Below are positions 55,035 through 64,000 of a stretch of 64,000 nt of DNA, piece by piece. The translations under genes and the position numbers were made by a program. The stretch covers positions 54,543 to 118,542 of the forward strand of contig NZ_CP059203.1 of NCBI RefSeq assembly GCF_014251955.1, written 5' to 3'. The DNA comes from Blattabacterium cuenoti. Lineage in GTDB: Bacteria; Bacteroidota; Bacteroidia; Flavobacteriales; Blattabacteriaceae. Position 1 is the first letter of the stretch, and the number at the start of each line of letters is the position of its first letter. The notes under the pieces are model-generated. The model saw only the letters and a program-made list of their open reading frames with translations. It did no database searches and was not told the origin of the DNA.

Positions 55035-56105
55035 CTAAATCATTTTTTCATGTTTTAAAAACAAGATAATAGGACTAGGAAAAGGATATTCACAAATTTT
55101 TTCATATGGAATAAAAAGAAATTTTTCTAAATATTTATTATTATAAAAATTTTTTTTTGTTATTTCACAATTTAAAAATTGAATTAATAAAATTTGATGA
55201 GTAAGTTTATGTTTTATTTTATAAATAACAGTATCAAAATTTAGTTTAAATTGTTTCCAAACATTATATCTTATTTCGTTAATAGTCAGTTTTTTTTGAG
55301 ATTCTATTAAGGGAAAATCATAAAGTCCTTTCCAGATGTCTTTTGAGAATCTTTTATTAAGAATACAAAGGTTTTTATGATGATCATATATAAAAATATA
55401 ATAAAAAAATCTGTTTTTCTTAGATTTTTTTATTATATTTTTTTTAACAGGGAATTCATATACAGTTCCATTTTTAAATGAAAAACAGGAAGATTTTATT
55501 GGACATAATAAACATTTAGCATTTTTTGGTTTGCATAAAATAGAACCTAGATCCATGATGGCTTGATTGAAAAGACCTGGATGGTTATAATCCATCATTT
55601 TTAAAATAAAAATTTTCAATTTATTTATTGAAACAGATAATGTTAAATCATAATCAACCCCTAGATATCTAGAAAAAACTCTATAAGCATTTCCATCAAT
55701 AGCAGGAATAACTTCATTAAAACATATAGATGCTATAGCCGCACCCGTATAGGGGCCGATTCCTTTATACTTTATTAAATCTTTGTATTTTTTTGGAAAA
55801 AAATCAATTGTCTTATTTTTTTTTCTTAATTTTTTAGCAAAAAAATGTAGATTTATAGCTCTTTTATAGTATCCTAGCCCTTCCCATTCTTTTAACACAT
55901 CTTTTTCTTCAGCTTGAGAAAGTTTTTTTATATTTGGAAATTTTTTTATAAAATTTAAATAAGATTTAATAGTTTTTATGGAAATTTTTGTTTGTTGCAA
56001 CATAAATTCTGAAACTAATATGTAATATGGATTTTTAGTTTCTCTCCAAGGAAGTTTTCTACAATTTATCTTGTACCAATTTATTATTTTTTTAGAAAAA
56101 TACAT
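55035..56105 (-). CDS. mutY: A/G-specific adenine glycosylase MutY
   Basis: A 356-residue BER enzyme that removes adenine opposite 8-oxoguanine. The N-terminal SEFMLQQTKI holds the catalytic Glu, the HhH GIGPYTGAAIASI and AIDGNAYRVFSRYL give the Asp, and the Fe-S cluster cysteines are kept in ILCKPKNAKCLLCPIKSSC. The C-terminal NUDIX-like domain is present. Unlike Nth in the same window, the Fe-S site is complete. It is divergent from the HU gene. Confidence 0.94.
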   Translation of the reverse strand: MYFSKKIINWYKINCRKLPWRETKNPYYILVSEFMLQQTKISIKTIKSYLNFIKKFPNIKKLSQAEEKDVLKEWEGLGYYKRAINLHFFAKKLRKKNKTIDFFPKKYKDLIKYKGIGPYTGAAIASICFNEVIPAIDGNAYRVFSRYLGVDYDLTLSVSINKLKIFILKMMDYNHPGLFNQAIMDLGSILCKPKNAKCLLCPIKSSCFSFKNGTVYEFPVKKNIIKKSKKNRFFYYIFIYDHHKNLCILNKRFSKDIWKGLYDFPLIESQKKLTINEIRYNVWKQFKLNFDTVIYKIKHKLTHQILLIQFLNCEITKKNFYNNKYLEKFLFIPYEKICEYPFPSPIILFLKHEKMI

Positions 56106-56187
56106 ATCTATTAAAATTTAGAGCAATTTTATAAAAAATTGGTATATTTAGGAAACCTAATTTTGTTATTCGATATAATGATTAAAC

Positions 56188-56496
56188 ATGACAAAAGCAG
56201 ATATAATAACAGAAATCATATCAGAAACTGGATCTGAGAGAATTGACACGCAAAAGGTGATAGAAACATTTATGAAAAAAATAAAACAAAGTCTAACATC
56301 AGGAGAAAATGTTTATTTAAGAGGATTTGGATCATTCATTATTAAATATAGAGCGAAAAAACTTGGACGTCATATTTCCAAGGATATGTCTATTGTAATT
56401 CCTGCGCATAATATTCCAGCATTTAAACCTTCGAAATCATTTACTGAATTAGTAAAAAAAAATGTTCCTATAACTAAAACTAAAAAGAATATATAA
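56188..56496 (+). CDS. HU/IHF-family DNA-binding protein
   Basis: A 102-residue nucleoid protein. MTKADIITEIISETG and VYLRGFGSFIIKYRAKKLGRHIS are typical HU sequence, and the arm tip is IPAHNIPAFKPSKSF. The short C-terminal Lys/Thr tail is extra. It bends DNA as a dimer. In flavobacteria it sits between mutY and the rng cluster, as here. Confidence 0.94.
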   Translation: MTKADIITEIISETGSERIDTQKVIETFMKKIKQSLTSGENVYLRGFGSFIIKYRAKKLGRHISKDMSIVIPAHNIPAFKPSKSFTELVKKNVPITKTKKNI

Positions 56497-56562
56497 TATA
56501 GTTTTGTAGTAGTATTTTTATTATGCTGTAAAATCGATCAACAACGATTATTTAAAATTATT

Positions 56563-56655
56563 ATGCCAAACGGAAAAAAAAGAAAAAGACGTAAAATTGC
56601 TACCCATAAAAGAAAAAAAAGAAATAGAAAAAATAGGCATAAAAAAAATAAATAA
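56563..56655 (+). CDS. Conserved 30-residue basic protein upstream of rng
   Basis: An ORF of 30 codons starting MPNGKKRKRRKIATHKRKK and ending in HKKNK. Over half of the residues are Lys or Arg. The wording closely resembles a small, very basic protein that I recall from many Bacteroidota genomes just before the ribonuclease E/G gene, so I judge it real. It looks like a small ribosome- or RNA-binding protein. I do not assign a name. It lies 66 bases after the HU gene and 58 before rng. Confidence 0.7.
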   Translation: MPNGKKRKRRKIATHKRKKRNRKNRHKKNK

Positions 56656-56713
56656 AAATTTAATAATCTATTGTAATTTCTAAAACTTTTTTTTCCTTGT
56701 TTTTTGTGTATGT

Positions 56714-58270
56714 ATGAGTAAAGAATTGATTATAAATGCAGAAAAACAAGAAGTGAAAATAGCTCTTTTAGAAGGGGGAAAGTTACTGGAATTTCATAAA
56801 GAAATTTTCAATAAAAAATTCTCTGTGGGAGATATCTATTTAGGTATAGTCAAAAAAATTTCATATGGGTTAAATGCAGCTATTATCGATATTGGGGATT
56901 CAAAAGGAGCTTTTTTACATTATAATGATATTGGATTTCATGTAGAAGAAATGTTGGAATTGATTCCTATGAATCATAAAAAATACTCAATAACTTCTTG
57001 TCATTGTTCTTTTTTGTTGAAAGAAAAAGAAGATAGTTGTTTTCATTCTATAGAAAAAATATTATATACTGGACAAAAAATTTTAGTTCAAATAACCAAA
57101 GAACCTATTTCTAACAAAGGACCAAAATTAACTTCTAAAATTTGTATTCCAGGAAGAAATTTAGTATTAATTCCTTTTTCAGAAAAAATTTCTATTTCTC
57201 ATAAAATAAAAAATATAAAAGAAAAAAATAGATTAATCTCTTGTATACAAAAAATAAAACCAAAAGGATTTGGTATTATTATTCGTACAGCATCATGTTT
57301 TAAAATTGAACAAGTTTTAAAAGAAGAACTTTTCTTTTTAATAAAAAAATGGAAAAAAACCTTAACTCAATTAAGGAGTAAACTCCCTCCTGTTAAAATA
57401 TTCAGTGAAAGTAATAAAACTTTTTGTTTATTGAGAGATACATTTAATGATGATTTTAAATCAATTTATTGCAATAATAGTTTTCTTTGTCAAGAAATTC
57501 ATTCTTATTTATCTTTAATAGCTCCAAAAAAAACAAGTATAATTAAACATTATAAAGGAAATATTCCCATATTTGAAAAATATGGAATTGAAAAACAAAT
57601 ACAAACTTCTTTAGGAAAAAATGTTCCTCTTAAAAATGGAGCTTATCTTGTGATTGAACATACTGAAGCATTACATGTTATAGATGTAAATAGTGGAATG
57701 ATTAATCATATTCATAAAAATTGTACAGAATCAGAAAGAATAGATAATATATTAAAAGTAAATTTAATAGCTGCAACAGAAATAGCTAGACAACTTCGTT
57801 TAAGGGATATGGGGGGGATAATTATTGTAGATTTTATAGACATGGATGAACCTGATAAAAAGAAAAAATTGTATGAACATTTAAAAGAAAAAATGAAAAA
57901 TGATAGAGCAAAACATAAAATTTTACCTCCAAATCAATTTGGATTAGTTCAATTTACTCGTCATAGAGTGAGACCTGAATTAAAAATCAATAATAAAAAA
58001 ATAAAAAACTCCCCTATAGCTTATGTTCATAATATAGAATCTATAATAGAAACTATTTTTAAAAAAAATAAAATTCATAAAAAAATACAAATACATGCAC
58101 ATTCTTTTGTTACTGCATATCTAAAAAAAGGATTTCCTTCTATTCAACAAAAGTGGTTCTTCAAATATAAAAAATGGATTCAAATTGTTTCTATAGATTC
58201 ATTAACATGTACAGAATTTCAAATTCTGAATAAAAAAACTCAAGAAATTGTATATTCCTCATTTAAATAA
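56714..58270 (+). CDS. rng: Ribonuclease E/G family endoribonuclease
   Basis: A 518-residue RNase G-like enzyme. It has an S1 domain (IYLGIVKKISYGLNAAIIDIG near 35-55), the conserved EHTEALHVIDVNSG motif, and the Mg-binding DMGGIIIVDFIDM. Flavobacterial RNase G of about 515 residues without the long RNase E C-terminal tail is usual. It would process 16S rRNA and mRNA. The tRNA-Leu(UAG) gene follows by 45 bases. Confidence 0.93.
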   Translation: MSKELIINAEKQEVKIALLEGGKLLEFHKEIFNKKFSVGDIYLGIVKKISYGLNAAIIDIGDSKGAFLHYNDIGFHVEEMLELIPMNHKKYSITSCHCSFLLKEKEDSCFHSIEKILYTGQKILVQITKEPISNKGPKLTSKICIPGRNLVLIPFSEKISISHKIKNIKEKNRLISCIQKIKPKGFGIIIRTASCFKIEQVLKEELFFLIKKWKKTLTQLRSKLPPVKIFSESNKTFCLLRDTFNDDFKSIYCNNSFLCQEIHSYLSLIAPKKTSIIKHYKGNIPIFEKYGIEKQIQTSLGKNVPLKNGAYLVIEHTEALHVIDVNSGMINHIHKNCTESERIDNILKVNLIAATEIARQLRLRDMGGIIIVDFIDMDEPDKKKKLYEHLKEKMKNDRAKHKILPPNQFGLVQFTRHRVRPELKINNKKIKNSPIAYVHNIESIIETIFKKNKIHKKIQIHAHSFVTAYLKKGFPSIQQKWFFKYKKWIQIVSIDSLTCTEFQILNKKTQEIVYSSFK

Positions 58271-58315
58271 GTTAATATTTTTATTTTTTCAATTAAATTA
58301 CACACAAATAATAAT

Positions 58316-58403
58316 GTGGGCGTGGTGAAATTGGTAGACACGTCAGACTTAGGATCTGATGCTTTTATTTTTAGGCATAAGGGTTCGAATCCCTTCGCCC
58401 GCA
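58316..58403 (+). tRNA. tRNA-Leu(UAG)
   Basis: An 88-base type II tRNA: acceptor GTGGGCG/CGCCCGC with discriminator A, the D region TGGTGAAATTGGTAGACAC, anticodon stem TCAGA/TCTGA with loop CTTAGGA (anticodon TAG), a long variable arm, and GGGTTCGAATCCC as T arm. The CCA is not encoded. Confidence 0.95.
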
Positions 58404-58421
58404 CAACAAAAAAAAACATAT

Positions 58422-59690
58422 TCAATGAATATTTCTTTTTTTATATCCTATATAAATTTGTCTAGGTCTTCCTATAGGTTCTCTATTTAATCTCATTTCT
58501 TTCCAATGAGCCATCCATCCTGGCAATCTTCCCAAAGCAAACATAACGGTGAACATGTCTTTTGGAATTCCCATAGCTTGATAAATAATTCCTGAATAAA
58601 AATCTATATTTGGATAAAGTTTTTTTTCTATAAAATATGGTTCTTTCAGGACTATTTCTTCAAGTTCTTTTGCTAATTCTAAAATAGGATCAGAAATACC
58701 TAATTTCTGAATCACATTTTCAGCTACTTTTTTTACTATTTTAGCTCTAGGATCAAAATTTTTATAAATTCTATGCCCAAAACCCATTAATCGAAATGGA
58801 TTTTTTTTATCTTTTGCTTTTTCTATCCATTTTTTTATATTTCCACCACTATTCAGAATATTTTCTAACATTTCAATTACAGCTTGATTTGCCCCACCAT
58901 GCAACCTTCCCCAAAGAGCACTAATCCCTGCAGATACAGATGAAAAAAGGTTCGCATGAACAGAACCTAACAAACGTACTGTAGTTGTAGAACAGTTTTG
59001 TTCATGGTCTGCGTGTAGGATTAAAAGTTTATCCAAAGCATCCGTAATTACTGGATTTATTTGATAAGATTTTTTAGGAACAGAAAAAAACATTTTTAGA
59101 AGATTAGAAGTATAATCTAAATTATTATTATTTTTTGATACTACCTCATAATCCGTAGGAAGACCTACCTTTTTTCGGTAAGTTAAAGCAGATAATATAG
59201 GAAGTTTAGCTAAAAGATTAAAATACATATCTTCTTCTTCTTCTTGAATAGAATCTGTAAACGCAGTTAGAATACATGTCAGAGAAGATAAAATTCCCAT
59301 AGGGTGATAAAATGCAGGAATTTTATCAAGAATTTGATAAATTTCTTGACTAAGAAAATTAAATTCTTTTATTTTTTCAGAGAAATATTTTAATTGCGCA
59401 GTATTAGGGAGTTCTCCATTTAAAAGAAGATAACTTGTTTCTATAAACGAACATTTATTAATAATTTGTTCAATAGGATAACCTCTATATAAAAGTTTCC
59501 CTTTTTCTCCATCGATAAAACTAATAGAACTTTTAGTTATTCCTGTATTTTTAAATCCTGGATCAAAAGTAATAAATCCTGTATTTTCTCTAAGTTGAGA
59601 AATATTAATAGCTTTTTCGTAAGTCCCATATACTACTGGGAGTTTATAATTACATCCATTAATATCAAAATTAACAATACTGCAGCACAT
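58422..59690 (-). CDS. gltA: Citrate synthase
   Basis: A 422-residue type II citrate synthase that starts the TCA cycle. HADHEQNCSTTTVR, GRLHGGANQAV and GFGHRIYKNFDPRA give the catalytic His residues and the nearby Asp region, and YPNIDFYSGI is conserved. The N-terminal MCCSIVNFDINGC is unusually Cys-rich but short. It is the only gene for the first TCA step seen here; with sucA, sucB, sucC and fumC it points to a working cycle. Confidence 0.95.
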   Translation of the reverse strand: MCCSIVNFDINGCNYKLPVVYGTYEKAINISQLRENTGFITFDPGFKNTGITKSSISFIDGEKGKLLYRGYPIEQIINKCSFIETSYLLLNGELPNTAQLKYFSEKIKEFNFLSQEIYQILDKIPAFYHPMGILSSLTCILTAFTDSIQEEEEDMYFNLLAKLPILSALTYRKKVGLPTDYEVVSKNNNNLDYTSNLLKMFFSVPKKSYQINPVITDALDKLLILHADHEQNCSTTTVRLLGSVHANLFSSVSAGISALWGRLHGGANQAVIEMLENILNSGGNIKKWIEKAKDKKNPFRLMGFGHRIYKNFDPRAKIVKKVAENVIQKLGISDPILELAKELEEIVLKEPYFIEKKLYPNIDFYSGIIYQAMGIPKDMFTVMFALGRLPGWMAHWKEMRLNREPIGRPRQIYIGYKKRNIH

Positions 59691-59774
59691 AATAAATAAA
59701 TTTTTGAATCATTAAGAAATATAAATAATAAAAAAATATTTCTTATTGAGAATAAGACTAACTACTTAACTAAA

Positions 59775-60713
59775 TCAAAAAATCATTTCATTAAATGAAA
59801 GAAGAGTATTATATCCTTTTTTTGAAAAGTATTTTTTCATTCCGTCTCTATAACTAACTAAAACAAAATCTCCCCCCCAAGCTCCTAGACTTTTTACTAC
59901 TCCTAAATAATCTGGAAAATATATTTCTTTTACAGTAGGAATATCAAGCGTTTTTGCTATAATCATTTCATGTTGAATTAATAATTCTTCAAATTCTTTT
60001 AAAGTTTTACAAAAAGGAATTTTTTTAGTAATGAAAGAAATAAAATCTATTTTTTTCCTAGAAATATTTTCTTTTTTAGAAAGAAAAAATCTTATTCCAT
60101 CGTAAGTATTTTGTTTTTTATTAAGATGTAGAAAAAAAAGTTTTTTTTTGAATGGAGGATTAAAATCTATAGGAATGATGTGAGGTTTTTTGTTTTTCAA
60201 TCTATAAAAAATTGGTTTTCTATTATATCCACAAGCGATATCATATCCACTTCCCATTACAAAATTTTTTTCTAACAAGACATAGGGGTTGACTTTTGCC
60301 CATTTTGCAATATTATTAATCAAAGTAGAACTACTTCCCAACCCCCAATTTATTGGAAATTCCAATTTTGTTTTTACATATATTTTTTTATATAATGAAT
60401 TTTTCAGAAATTTGTTCTGAAGTCTTCTAGATTCTAATAATAAATTTCTTAATTTTAAAGCTGTTTTTTTTTCTGTTTCATAGAAAATATCTAAAGAAGG
60501 AAGAAGAAAAATACACTCAAACCAAGGTTTATTGATTTCATTTAAACTTTTCCATTGTAATACAGATCCTTTATTTCCATAATAAATAGCAAGTGATTGT
60601 CCTTTAACTGTAGGAAAAGCTAACCCATAAGATCCATATAAAATAAAATATTCTCCTGTTAGCAACAGTTTTCCATGACTGTAAAAAAAATTTTTGCATT
60701 GTTGGGTCATCAA
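59775..60713 (-). CDS. GHMP kinase, GYDIA type
   Basis: A 312-residue kinase of the GHMP superfamily. The N-terminal HGKLLLTGEYFILYGS motif and the PINWGLGSSSTLI glycine-rich ATP loop (near 118-130) are clear, and the GSGYDIACG motif matches the 'GYDIA' subgroup seen in flavobacteria. Some relatives are mevalonate kinases; the true substrate is not known to me. The ATG could be at codon 1 or 2. It lies 16 bases after fabD on the same strand. Confidence 0.82.
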   Translation of the reverse strand: MMTQQCKNFFYSHGKLLLTGEYFILYGSYGLAFPTVKGQSLAIYYGNKGSVLQWKSLNEINKPWFECIFLLPSLDIFYETEKKTALKLRNLLLESRRLQNKFLKNSLYKKIYVKTKLEFPINWGLGSSSTLINNIAKWAKVNPYVLLEKNFVMGSGYDIACGYNRKPIFYRLKNKKPHIIPIDFNPPFKKKLFFLHLNKKQNTYDGIRFFLSKKENISRKKIDFISFITKKIPFCKTLKEFEELLIQHEMIIAKTLDIPTVKEIYFPDYLGVVKSLGAWGGDFVLVSYRDGMKKYFSKKGYNTLLSFNEMIF

Positions 60714-60729
60714 TAAAGAATTGAATCAA

Positions 60730-61587
60730 TTATTTTTGATAAATTTTTTTAGTTATTTTTTGTAAAATACAACCAGGTCCTACATCAATAAAGGAAATAG
60801 CCCCATTCTTTATCATATTTTCTATGGATTGTTTCCATTTCACTGGAGAAGTCAGTTGTTCTATAAGGTTTTTTTTTATATTACTGGATTTTCTAACTGG
60901 TTTAGCATTTACATTTTGGTAAATAGGACATTTAGAATCTCTAAATGAAATGGTTTTTATAAACTTGGCTAACTTTTTTTTAGCTGGTTCCATAATAGGA
61001 GAATGAAAAGCTCCATGAACAGGAAGCATAAATATTTTTCCTCCCATTTTTTTAAAAAAAGAACAAACTCTCTTTAGAGACTCGTATTCTCCGGAAATAA
61101 CTAACTGTCCAGGACAATTGTAATTAGCAGGAACTATAATTCCATTATCTTTTTCACAAACTTTTTCTATGACCTCATCTTCCAATCCAAAAACTGCTGC
61201 CATTCTTCCATGCACAGATTCACATATTTCTTGCATTGCTAATGCTCTTTGAGCAACTAATTTCAATCCTTCTTCAAAAGAAAAAACATCAATAGAGGCT
61301 AAAGCGGATAATTCTCCTAGAGAATGTCCAGCTACCATATCTGGATTAAAATTATTTAATATTTTTGTTTTTATTACTGAATAAATATAAATTGCTAATT
61401 GTGTATACTTAGTGTTTTTTAGAATTTCCATCGTTCCGTTGAACATAATACATGTTATTTGAAATCCTAAAATCTCATCTGATAATAGAAATAATTTTTT
61501 TGCTAAATTAGAAGTATTGTATAAATCTTTTCCCATTCCTATAAATTGGGATCCTTGACCAGGAAATATATAAGCCTTCATATTCAT
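60730..61587 (-). CDS. fabD: Malonyl-CoA:ACP transacylase
   Basis: A fatty-acid synthesis enzyme. FPGQGSQFIGMGKDL at the N-terminus, the nucleophile motif VAGHSLGELSALAS, the active-site His in VHGAFHSPIM, and FIDVGPG near the end are diagnostic. The frame extends to 61620 but the ATG at 61587 or 61581 (MNMKAYIF / MKAYIF) is the better start. The gene is divergent from tatD. Confidence 0.94.
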   Translation of the reverse strand: MNMKAYIFPGQGSQFIGMGKDLYNTSNLAKKLFLLSDEILGFQITCIMFNGTMEILKNTKYTQLAIYIYSVIKTKILNNFNPDMVAGHSLGELSALASIDVFSFEEGLKLVAQRALAMQEICESVHGRMAAVFGLEDEVIEKVCEKDNGIIVPANYNCPGQLVISGEYESLKRVCSFFKKMGGKIFMLPVHGAFHSPIMEPAKKKLAKFIKTISFRDSKCPIYQNVNAKPVRKSSNIKKNLIEQLTSPVKWKQSIENMIKNGAISFIDVGPGCILQKITKKIYQK

Positions 61588-61656
61588 TAATATAATAAAA
61601 TAAAAAATATAATTATCCATTTGAATAAAACAACGAAATTACTAATTATATGTAGT

Positions 61657-62436
61657 ATGAAAATAACAGATACACATACTCATCTATATATGAAACAATT
61701 TGATGTAGATAGAGATTTTGTCATTAAAAGGGCAATAAATAGTGGAATAGATCGATTTTATCTTCCTTCTATAGATAGCTCTACAATTCCTAAAATATTA
61801 AAATTAGAAAGAAAATATCCCAATATATGTTTTTCTATGGTAGGACTACATCCTAATAAAGTGAATCCAGAAAATTTAGAATATGAATTAAAAAATATTG
61901 AAAAATGGTTAAATCATCATTCTTTTCTTTTTGTAGGAGAAATAGGAATAGATTTGCATTTGGAAACAAAATATCTACATGAACAAAAATACGTTTTTCA
62001 AACCCAAATACAATGGGCAAAAAAGAAAAAAAAACCTATATCTATTCATTGTAGGAAAGCTTTTGATCAAATTTTTGAAATCTTATCAAAAGAAGAAGAT
62101 TCTAACTTAAAGGGAATCTTTCATTGTTTTTCTGGAACATTAGAACAAGCAAAAAAAATTATTGATTTTGGAATTAAACTAGGAATTGGAGGAATGATTA
62201 CTTTTAAAAATAATTATATCAGTCAATTCTTACATAAAATAAGTTTAGAAAATATAGTTTTAGAAACAGATTCTCCGTATTTATCTCCTTATCCTTTTAG
62301 AGGAAAAAGAAATGAACCTATTTATATTAAAATAATTTTGAATAAATTATCTAAAATTTATTCTCTTTCAGAAGAAAAAATAGCTGATATTATTAATTTA
62401 AATGTAGAAAAACTCATGTTTTTTTCTTCCTCATAA
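61657..62436 (+). CDS. tatD: TatD-family metal-dependent hydrolase
   Basis: A 259-residue TIM-barrel DNase. The metal motifs DTHTHLY (start), GEIGID, IHCRKA, FHCFSG and ETDSPYLSP are all intact. The frame begins with TTG at 61621, but the ATG at 61657 puts the DTHTH motif right at the N-terminus as in the family. It is a 3'-5' exonuclease in E. coli; the role here is inferred. It converges on fumC with a 3-base gap. Confidence 0.93.
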   Translation: MKITDTHTHLYMKQFDVDRDFVIKRAINSGIDRFYLPSIDSSTIPKILKLERKYPNICFSMVGLHPNKVNPENLEYELKNIEKWLNHHSFLFVGEIGIDLHLETKYLHEQKYVFQTQIQWAKKKKKPISIHCRKAFDQIFEILSKEEDSNLKGIFHCFSGTLEQAKKIIDFGIKLGIGGMITFKNNYISQFLHKISLENIVLETDSPYLSPYPFRGKRNEPIYIKIILNKLSKIYSLSEEKIADIINLNVEKLMFFSSS

Positions 62437-62439
62437 TTT

Positions 62440-63828
62440 TTATTTGACCATTTTTTCAGGTTGTACTAATTTATCAAATTCCTCTACGGTTAAATATCCC
62501 AATCTAACAGCTTCTTCTTTTAAAGTCGTGTTATTTTCATATGCATCTTTTGCAATTTTTGCTGATTTTTCATATCCAATACTAGGACTAAGTGCTGTAA
62601 CTAACATTAAAGATTTATCCAATAATTCTTTAATTCTCTTATAATTTGGCGTAATTCCTTTTACACAAAGATCAGAAAAACAAAGACAAGCATCGGATAA
62701 AAGTTGTGCAGATTGCAAAAAATTATATGCCATCAATGGTTTATAAACATTTAACTCATAATTTCCTGAAGATCCTGCTATTGAAATCGCCATGTCATGA
62801 CCTATAACTTGTGTGCAAACCATAATAAGTGCTTCACATTGCGTTGGATTGATTTTTCCAGGCATAATGGAAGATCCAGGTTCATTTTCAGGAATAAATA
62901 TTTCTCCAATTCCAGAACGTGGTCCAGAAGATAAAAAACGAATATCATTGGATATTTTAATTAAAGAAACGGCTATCTGTTTTAGAGAACTATGAGATTC
63001 TACAATAGCATCATGAGCCGCTAAAGCTTCAAATTTGTTATTTGCAATTTTAAATGGTAGCCCAGTATATTGACGAATATATTCTATAATTTTAGAATCG
63101 TATCCTTTAGGAGAATTCAGTCCGGTTCCTACAGCTGTACCTCCAATAGGTAATTCTGAAAGATGTTCTAAAGTTTTTTTTATAGAATTTAATCCATGAT
63201 CTATTTGAGAAACATATCCGGAAAATTCTTGTCCCAAAGTTATAGGAACAGCATCCATAAGATGAGTTCTTCCTATTTTAACGATTTTCTTAAAAGAATT
63301 GGATTTTTTTTTTAAAGAATCACGTAATTTTTTTATAGAAGGAATGGTTTTTTTTATTAATTTTTTATAGGATGCTATATGCATTGCCGTAGAATAGGTG
63401 TCATTAGATGATTGAGATTTATTTACATCATCATTTGGATGGATTGAAGATGTTCCTTTTCCAAGAATTCCTCCCATTAAAACATGAGATCTATTGGAAA
63501 TAACTTCATTGACATTCATGTTAGAATGTGTTCCAGATCCTGTTTGCCATATGACTAAAGGAAATTGATCATCTAATTTTCCTTCTATAATTTCATCGCA
63601 CACAAAAGATATTAAATCTCTTTTTTTCTTAGATAAAATTTCAAATTCAAAATTTGTATGTGCAGCTGCTTTTTTTAAAATAGCAAAAGAATGAATAATT
63701 TCTATAGGCATAGTTCCCTCTAATCCTATTTTAAAATTATTTCTAGATCTTTCAGTTTGAGCTCCCCAATATTTATCAATAGGAACTTTTACACTCCCTA
63801 AAAGGTCTTTTTCTGTCCTAAAAATCAT
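62440..63828 (-). CDS. fumC: Class II fumarate hydratase
   Basis: A 462-residue, iron-independent fumarase that converts fumarate to malate. The signature [15 protein letters not shown] (near 315-330) is complete, as are [28 protein letters not shown] and the [14 protein letters not shown] substrate site. The length is normal and the start ATG is clear. It is the last complete gene in the window. Confidence 0.96.
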   Translation of the reverse strand: MIFRTEKDLLGSVKVPIDKYWGAQTERSRNNFKIGLEGTMPIEIIHSFAILKKAAAHTNFEFEILSKKKRDLISFVCDEIIEGKLDDQFPLVIWQTGSGTHSNMNVNEVISNRSHVLMGGILGKGTSSIHPNDDVNKSQSSNDTYSTAMHIASYKKLIKKTIPSIKKLRDSLKKKSNSFKKIVKIGRTHLMDAVPITLGQEFSGYVSQIDHGLNSIKKTLEHLSELPIGGTAVGTGLNSPKGYDSKIIEYIRQYTGLPFKIANNKFEALAAHDAIVESHSSLKQIAVSLIKISNDIRFLSSGPRSGIGEIFIPENEPGSSIMPGKINPTQCEALIMVCTQVIGHDMAISIAGSSGNYELNVYKPLMAYNFLQSAQLLSDACLCFSDLCVKGITPNYKRIKELLDKSLMLVTALSPSIGYEKSAKIAKDAYENNTTLKEEAVRLGYLTVEEFDKLVQPEKMVK

Positions 63829-63889
63829 TTTACTATTTTTTTATTAAAAAATTTTTATTATTACAATAATATAATAAAATATTTTATCC

Positions 63890-64000
63890 ATGATCATTAA
63901 ATTTATAGGTTTTTTATTTTTTATGTTCATAACTATATCTGGTTTTTGGTGTATTCTTTTTTTATTTTTTTTTATTATTTATTGGGTCATTAGTATATTG
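63890..64000 (+). CDS. Start of an unidentified membrane protein (partial)
   Basis: An ATG at 63890 opens a frame that runs off the window after 37 codons. The residues are almost all hydrophobic (Phe, Ile, Leu, with two Trp), forming one or two membrane segments. AT-rich DNA can give such a frame by chance, but the frame follows the divergent fumC gene by 61 bases, a natural promoter gap. The product cannot be identified from this much. Confidence 0.4.
   Translation, partial: MIIKFIGFLFFMFITISGFWCILFLFFFIIYWVISIL

Noticed and set aside
61621..61656. TTG-started extension of tatD
   Set aside because: TatD proteins start right before the DTHTH motif, so the ATG at 61657 is preferred.
1..64000. 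CRISPR arrays, insertion sequences, prophage, toxin-antitoxin or defence genes
   Set aside because: Nothing with direct-repeat arrays, transposase motifs, integrases or such gene pairs was seen anywhere in the window.

Overview
This window is a dense, very AT-rich bacterial chromosome segment of Bacteroidota (Flavobacteriales) type. The best fit is a reduced, insect-associated genome such as Blattabacterium, the cockroach and termite endosymbiont; this is an inference from content, not a database match. It rests on lineage-typical genes (the Alternative Complex III operon, a DUF3127 protein, a GldE-like protein, a GYDIA-type GHMP kinase, the rng / small basic ORF / HU / mutY / gldE order), heavy A/T homopolymers, no transposons, phage or CRISPR, and at least two frameshifted genes. 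Shine-Dalgarno sequences are mostly absent, as expected for Bacteroidota. A few TAnnTTTG -7 elements, the Bacteroidota promoter type, can be seen.

Layout. 0-7.7 kb: end of sucA, then sucB, a decayed periplasmic-binding-protein pseudogene, a small membrane/TPR protein, an esterase, lolD, sucC and dnaX. 7.8-15.2 kb: an N-truncated clpC, nth, a DUF3127 protein, an SPFH protein, a SufT-like protein and an M16 peptidase pair. 15.2-23.6 kb: the complete six-gene Alternative Complex III operon (actA-F). 23.6-26.2 kb: a Ktr/Trk-type potassium uptake pair. 26.4-31.4 kb: tsaB, nadE, folE, cysS and a Cys/Met-metabolism PLP enzyme. 31.5-36.5 kb: atpBEFHAG, with atpH frameshifted near a long A tract. 36.5-40.7 kb: trpS, grpE, dnaJ, mnmA. 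41-47.2 kb: ilvD-ilvB-ilvN-ilvC-ilvA. 47.4-50 kb: tRNA-Leu(GAG), dapB, lepB. 50-56.1 kb: a minus-strand block of rhomboid, mutL, ribH, a TPR protein, gldE and mutY. 56.1-58.4 kb: HU, a 30-codon basic ORF, rng and tRNA-Leu(UAG). 58.4-64 kb: gltA, a GHMP kinase, fabD, tatD, fumC and the start of a membrane protein. Outside the pseudogene, no stretch over 300 bases lacks a gene; the longest intergenic run is 40722-40997.

Together the genes describe an aerobic heterotroph. It has TCA enzymes (gltA, sucA, sucB, sucC, fumC), quinol oxidation through Alternative Complex III, an F-type ATP synthase, and branched-chain amino acid and lysine-branch synthesis of the kind useful to a host. It keeps parts of base-excision and mismatch repair (nth, mutY, mutL).

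I found no clearly new multi-gene system. The strongest second-look items are: atpH, whose last third lies in another frame after A10/A12 tracts; a DnaX with Walker A Thr, both Walker B acidic residues and the zinc module replaced; a ClpC lacking its N domain; a 15-bp perfect palindrome between atpB and its divergent neighbour; a 23-bp exact repeat read in two frames inside the rhomboid gene; and a terminator-like hairpin just ahead of the ilv operon.
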